In this document: piece after piece, positions 60,257 through 64,000 of the stretch
Layout: every line of letters begins with the position of its first letter
How positions within the stretch are numbered: position 1 is the stretch's first letter
Assembly (NCBI GenBank): GCA_035758825.1
Contig: DASTWA010000007.1
Span: forward strand, 5,513-69,512
DNA length: 64,000 nt
Source: JARIHD01 sp035758825
GTDB lineage: Bacteria > Patescibacteriota > Saccharimonadia > Saccharimonadales > UBA4665
Reading direction: 5' to 3'
Position numbers and translations under genes: made by a program
Notes under the pieces: generated by a model
The model's database searches: none
Seen by the model: only the letters and a program-made list of their open reading frames with translations
What the model was told of the DNA's origin: nothing

Positions 60257-60290
60257 CGAAAAAAAGAGCCCACCGGCTGGCAGTGGTTCT
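60257..60290 (-). terminator. Probable terminator downstream of murB
   Basis: On the minus strand AGAACCAC pairs with GTGGGCTCT, followed by a run of seven T. It is about 90 bases after the murB stop and just upstream of the 60223 gene. Confidence 0.65.
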
Positions 60291-60378
60291 ACGGCCGCGC
60301 CAAAAAAGCATTAGCGCGAAGCTATAATTATACCAAACATTATGCGGACAAATTGTAAGATTTTTTACAGCGCATTAG

Positions 60379-61407
60379 CTATGGAAGTAGTTCTGGTTCT
60401 TGTTCAAGTGTAACGCCAAACCTTTGTCCAACAGTAGTTACAATTTTTTGCCGGAATTGAAGCAGCTGCGCCGTACTTTGGGCGTGCTCATTAACCAAAA
60501 CGAGCGGTTGAGCGGGCCAAGTAGCCATGCCGGTCTCTGCATCATGGAAGTCTTTGAAGCCCGCTTGTTCAAGTAACCAGGCGGCCGGAATCTTTACGTT
60601 GCCGTCTTCGGTCGGCCAGCCTGGAATGCCCGGATGATCCGCTTGTAGCTGGGCAAAAGTGCCCTCGTCCACAATGGGATTGGCAAAGAATGAACCGTTG
60701 TTGGCGATTTTTGCGGGGTCGGGGAGCTTGCTTTGCCGGATGGCGATCACGGCGTCACGTAGCACCCTGGGAGTCGGGCTGGTTATGCCGCGCTCTTCAA
60801 AGTAGCTTTCGACAGCCCGATAGTATGGTGGCTGAGGGTTGCCATGGAGCAAATGCATGGTGATGGCCGTAATGAAGAACCTGCCCCGGTCACTGGTCTT
60901 AAACCGGCTTGTCCGATAGCCAAAACCGCAATCCATTGCTGGGATGGTTATGAACTGCTTGGCCTGGTTGTCGTAAGCCTCTACGCTAACGAGCACGTTG
61001 GCAATCTCCTGCCCGTAGGCACCGACGTTTTGGACCGGTGTTGCTCCGGCCGTCCCGGGAATGAGGCTGAGGGCTTCGATGCCGGTTACGCCCCGTTCGA
61101 CGGTCCGGGCAACGACACTGTCCCAGTTTTCGCCGGCACCAACAGTCAGGTAATAATTTTCTTCATCCTCGTTTTGCTCTTCGAAACGCAGGATTTTGTT
61201 GACGATAACCAGGCCGTTAAAGCCCTCGTCCTTCCAGACAATGTTACTGCCCCCTCCGATCATTATGACCGGCACATGGGTCTGATCGGCCCAGGCGAGC
61301 GCATCGGTCAACTCATGACGGTCGGCCACATCGGCCATGTAGGCGGCGTTGCCACCTAACCGCATGGTGGAGTGAAGTTTGAGCGGCGCGTTTTGAAGAA
61401 TGTTCAT
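60379..61407 (-). CDS. murB: UDP-N-acetylenolpyruvoylglucosamine reductase
   Basis: FAD enzyme of 342 residues that reduces the MurA product to UDP-MurNAc. It has STMRLGGNAAYM, VIMIGGGSNIVW (FAD), PGTAGATPVQNVGAYGQEI, FGYRTSRFK (active Arg) and NGSFFANP (proton-donor Ser). Start ATG 61407: TATAAT (61419-61414, minus strand) ends 6 bases upstream. murA is 3 kb away on the same strand but in another transcript. Confidence 0.95.
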   Translation of the reverse strand: MNILQNAPLKLHSTMRLGGNAAYMADVADRHELTDALAWADQTHVPVIMIGGGSNIVWKDEGFNGLVIVNKILRFEEQNEDEENYYLTVGAGENWDSVVARTVERGVTGIEALSLIPGTAGATPVQNVGAYGQEIANVLVSVEAYDNQAKQFITIPAMDCGFGYRTSRFKTSDRGRFFITAITMHLLHGNPQPPYYRAVESYFEERGITSPTPRVLRDAVIAIRQSKLPDPAKIANNGSFFANPIVDEGTFAQLQADHPGIPGWPTEDGNVKIPAAWLLEQAGFKDFHDAETGMATWPAQPLVLVNEHAQSTAQLLQFRQKIVTTVGQRFGVTLEQEPELLP

Positions 61408-61477
61408 ATCCGCATTATAGCGCACCGGTACAAGTAACTTGCGCGATTAACAGGGAGGCGCTACTATAAAATGGTTT

Positions 61478-61999
61478 ATGAATGAGAAGAAGCAAGAACA
61501 ACCATTTAAAAAGCTTGGTGACCGCCTAAAGACGATCCGCCAAAAGATGCACGAGAGTGTCGCCGAAGTGTCCGGTGCTGTCGAAATTGACGAACCGATG
61601 CTCCAGCGTATTGAGCAGGGTTTTGAGCGTCCCAGCGAAGATATCCTGATGCTTCTAATCAGCCACTTTGGCATGCATGACGATGAGGCGGCCGGCCTAT
61701 GGCAGCTGGCGGGCTATGATCAGCCGCGTGGGCATGACCATGACCATTCCGACGATTCCCCTAACAGGGCTACCATCCTGGTGATGGCCGTTGACCCGCG
61801 GGTTATCTATAGCGACGGGGTACAGGTCGATGCCAACACAAACGGCGTCGTTATTGCATTTTCGCAAAATAACGGTTCGCAGGGCCAGCTTACGACTGCC
61901 AAGATTGGCATGAGCCGCGAGCAAGCCTACGGCGTTATGCGGGCGCTCCACGAAGCACTCGAGCATTCCGAACCCAAGCAGCTCTCTGACGGCAAATAA
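61478..61999 (+). CDS. XRE-type HTH protein with C-terminal DUF3467-like domain
   Basis: Protein of 173 residues. An XRE HTH (about 11-66) with LGDRLKTIRQKMHESVAEVS and MLQRIEQGFERPSEDIL is joined by a His/Asp-rich linker (GHDHDHSDD) to a small beta-rich domain. That domain (about 95-162: DPRVIYSDGVQVDANTNGVV) faintly resembles DUF3467. The linker could bind metal. TATAAA is 7 bases before the ATG. It lies just upstream of the tail-fibre-like gene and might regulate it. Confidence 0.7.
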   Translation: MNEKKQEQPFKKLGDRLKTIRQKMHESVAEVSGAVEIDEPMLQRIEQGFERPSEDILMLLISHFGMHDDEAAGLWQLAGYDQPRGHDHDHSDDSPNRATILVMAVDPRVIYSDGVQVDANTNGVVIAFSQNNGSQGQLTTAKIGMSREQAYGVMRALHEALEHSEPKQLSDGK

Positions 62000-62114
62000 T
62001 GCATTGACTCTGGAGGGAGTGCTTATTAGAATGGTGCTTTAAGCATAAAGCGCTTTGGCTGTGTTTGTCGTATGACCGGTATTAATAGCTAACGACTGGC
62101 AGAGGTGGATTTGC

Positions 62115-63884
62115 ATGGTGGCACGATTGCCCGTCCCGGGTAAGGACGGTGGTATGTGGGGGGATTTGCTCAATGATTTTTTGAGCATTGAGCACAATGA
62201 CGACGGAAGCCTGAAAATACGCAGCGACTTGGCCGACGTGTGGACATCCTTGTCGGGCAAGGTGGACGCCTCCTCCCAAACGACATTTACCAAGCGGCTG
62301 ACTATTAACGAGCCGGGGGCAGGGGCAAGCACGCTGCACTTGCCGGACACGTCGGGTTCGACCGGCATAACATTTGGCAACGATACGAATCTTTTTCGTT
62401 CCGGGAGCGGCCAGTTGCAGACGGCCAGTACATTCTTTGTGGTGCGCGCTAGCAGCGGTGTGGCCGGGTTGGGCGTGACCACTTCCGGCGACAGTACACG
62501 GCGGTTTCAGGTAAATACGGATGGCAAGCTGTTGTGGTCGGCCGGTTCGGGGCTGCAGGATACGGCCATGATCCGCGATACGACCGGTGGCCTCAAGATT
62601 ACGCAAACAAGCGGCACGACCGGCTCGCCAGCTACTCCGGCCTTGAGTTTGGTGACGCAGGGCGTGACATCGGGGTCGCCCACCGGTGGCGGTACACTAC
62701 TCATTAATCAAGGTGCTAATTCGGGCTCGGGACTGAATGTGTATTCCACCGCCGGTTCCGGCGCGCTTGGACGTCTGGTCAACATTACCGCGGCCAGTTC
62801 GCAGTTTGACAAACCGGCCTTCCATGTGGATTACGCCGGTACCAGCAATGCCGTCGAGGTGAGTAGCACCGGCACAGGCACGACCGGCAACGCCCTGAAC
62901 GTCGTGTCTACCAACGCCAACGATTCTGCCGTCGGAATCAACGGCGCCGAAGTTAGCCGGGGTACACTAAAGATCGTCCATAACTATCCGGGTCAAAGCG
63001 ACGCCAGCGCCTCGGCCCTGTCACTGCGCGCGAATGGCGCCGGAACTGCCGCCCAAGGCATCTTTTTTGATGCCGAAAGCGGCACGACCGGCAACCTTAT
63101 GAAGCTCCGCAATGCTGGCGCCGACAAGTTCATCATGAGCCCGAACGGCAGCCTCTATACGGCCCAAAATGTGCAGGTAGGGTCAACAGCGCCGGATGTC
63201 GGAGACGGTGTGGGAGTGATAGGGCTCAAACAAGCCGCCGTAGTCCCGACGACCAATCCGGCTGCCGGCGGAGTCATCGTATATGCGGACCAAGGAGTGC
63301 TCAAGTGGCGCGACCCGGGCGGCACGGTCTACGACGTTGGCGGGAGTGTCAGCTCGGTCGCTTCGAAGCACTTTGACCCCGAAGACCAGTCATATAACGG
63401 ATGGGCTTACGACCCGATTGCCGCTGCCAACAACACGGTTCTAACCTCAGGTGTTCCGGTTCTTATAAAGGTTAAGGCCAGTCAAACAGCAACGATCAAC
63501 ACCGTTTTTCTCAATGTTAATAACGCAGGCGCCGGGTTTGCCGCGGACAGTTCGTTTGCCGCGCTTTACGACATGAGCGGCAACAGGCTGGGCGTAAGCT
63601 CTGACCTGGCATCCACGCTCGGCACAACCGGCGCCAAGTCAATCCCCCTGACAACCAGCGTCAGCGTCACCGGCGGTGCATTTTATTATGTGTATGTGGT
63701 GGTGAACGCCGCGACCCCGCCGGCACTTAACCGCGCGGGGAATGTCGGGGCCATCAATCAGAATCTCGGGCCGGCTAGCTACCGCTTTTGTACGCTTGGC
63801 AGTGGTATCGCCGTCCCGCCGCCGACCATCGACCTCGGTACAAGTATTGCCCTGTCTGTCTCGTACTGGGCAGCAATATCATAG
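62115..63884 (+). CDS. Phage tail-fibre-like repetitive protein
   Basis: Protein of 589 residues, no signal peptide. It opens MVARLPVPGKDGGMWGDLLN and continues FLSIEHNDDGSLK, the same module as the protein at 13854. Residues about 45-400 are Gly/Ser/Thr-rich beta-helix-like repeats typical of trimeric tail fibres and phage hyaluronidases (GTTGNALNVVST, GTTGNLMKLRNAGADKF). The C-terminal about 175 residues form a compact domain, possibly receptor-binding. No structural phage genes are nearby, so it may be a domesticated adhesin or part of a tail-like device encoded elsewhere. Confidence 0.65.
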   Translation: MVARLPVPGKDGGMWGDLLNDFLSIEHNDDGSLKIRSDLADVWTSLSGKVDASSQTTFTKRLTINEPGAGASTLHLPDTSGSTGITFGNDTNLFRSGSGQLQTASTFFVVRASSGVAGLGVTTSGDSTRRFQVNTDGKLLWSAGSGLQDTAMIRDTTGGLKITQTSGTTGSPATPALSLVTQGVTSGSPTGGGTLLINQGANSGSGLNVYSTAGSGALGRLVNITAASSQFDKPAFHVDYAGTSNAVEVSSTGTGTTGNALNVVSTNANDSAVGINGAEVSRGTLKIVHNYPGQSDASASALSLRANGAGTAAQGIFFDAESGTTGNLMKLRNAGADKFIMSPNGSLYTAQNVQVGSTAPDVGDGVGVIGLKQAAVVPTTNPAAGGVIVYADQGVLKWRDPGGTVYDVGGSVSSVASKHFDPEDQSYNGWAYDPIAAANNTVLTSGVPVLIKVKASQTATINTVFLNVNNAGAGFAADSSFAALYDMSGNRLGVSSDLASTLGTTGAKSIPLTTSVSVTGGAFYYVYVVVNAATPPALNRAGNVGAINQNLGPASYRFCTLGSGIAVPPPTIDLGTSIALSVSYWAAIS

Positions 63885-63921
63885 CCATCCAAGTGTCGTT
63901 CTGCTATAATACCCCTGTTAC

Positions 63922-63995
63922 GCGCCCGTAGCTTAGCTGGATAAAGCGTAGGTTTCCGGTACCTAAGATCGGGGGTTCGAATCCCTCCGGGCGTA
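63922..63995 (+). tRNA. tRNA-Arg(CCG)
   Basis: GCGCCCG/CGGGCGT acceptor (G1-U72), anticodon loop TTCCGGT on stem TAGGT/ACCTA, T-loop TTCGAAT, A73 and encoded CCA (63996-63998). TGCTATAAT (-10 at 63905-63910) lies 11 bases upstream. Confidence 0.92.
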
Positions 63996-64000
63996 CCATA

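Noticed and set aside
1..64000. Alternative genetic code with TGA as Gly (as in Gracilibacteria)
   Set aside because: TGA terminates several conserved genes at the right place, for example tilS at 4975-4977 and tsaE, and no conserved gene has in-frame TGA.
1..64000. CRISPR arrays, insertion sequences or an integrated prophage
   Set aside because: No regularly spaced repeats, transposase, integrase, capsid or terminase genes were found. The two tail-fibre-like genes are isolated.

Overview
The window looks like chromosome from a member of the Patescibacteria (CPR), most likely Candidatus Saccharibacteria (TM7), with a G+C content a little above half by eye. Support for this: very tight gene packing, TGA used as an ordinary stop (for example at the end of tilS), short versions of HrcA, TsaB, PilB and ComEC, a MurL-type glutamate epimerase, and a type IV pilin/ATPase pair beside a competence channel. 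No rRNA, CRISPR array, intact transposase or integrase was seen. The taxon is an inference from gene content, not from a marker-gene comparison.

Layout. 1-4000: partial HxlR regulator, amidase, SPFH protein, a decayed RHS fragment abutting tRNA-Met. 4100-12070: tilS, ftsH, murJ, lepA, then two guanylate-kinase-like paralogues separated by a strongly folded intergenic region. 12080-20710: a heat-shock locus (CIRCE-hrcA-grpE ... CIRCE-dnaK-orf-dnaJ) interrupted by a small membrane protein, a short tail-fibre-like protein and a 926-residue Asp-box propeller protein. 20740-27310: a murL-like gene divergent from a compact operon with three ATP-grasp ligases (the third RimK-like), a DUF1704 HExxxH metallopeptidase, a small unknown protein, a DUF192 protein and a membrane protein. 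This is the best candidate for an undescribed system. 27380-33620: tRNA-Lys, comEC, a TetR regulator, yebC, ruvCAB and a PH-domain membrane protein. 33610-38300: pilin and an unusual PilB, then recA, a Nudix gene, a hydrolase-like membrane protein and recX. 38300-45490: PRC-barrel, lamin-tail protein, tsaE, short tsaB, CDF-like protein, rny, HAD, a tiny protein, ymdB, tRNA-Pro. 45500-55180: an IMPase/Nudix pair, ABC exporter, MFS/MarR pair, hpt, a second tRNA-Pro, a CTP-dependent lipid kinase-like protein, a P-type metal ATPase and a Nudix gene. 55180-64000: tRNA-His, -Arg and -Gly, an HTH-MurA fusion, glyA, Nudix, murB, an XRE-type regulator, a second tail-fibre-like protein and tRNA-Arg(CCG).

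Themes. Peptidoglycan synthesis is spread over the window (murJ, murL, murA, murB). DNA uptake and repair genes (comEC, pilin, pilB, recA, recX, ruvABC) suggest natural competence. Many genes have a -10 box (often TGCTATAAT or TGCTACAAT) ending only 6-9 bases before the start codon and no Shine-Dalgarno, implying widespread leaderless mRNAs. This pattern was used to correct many start sites.
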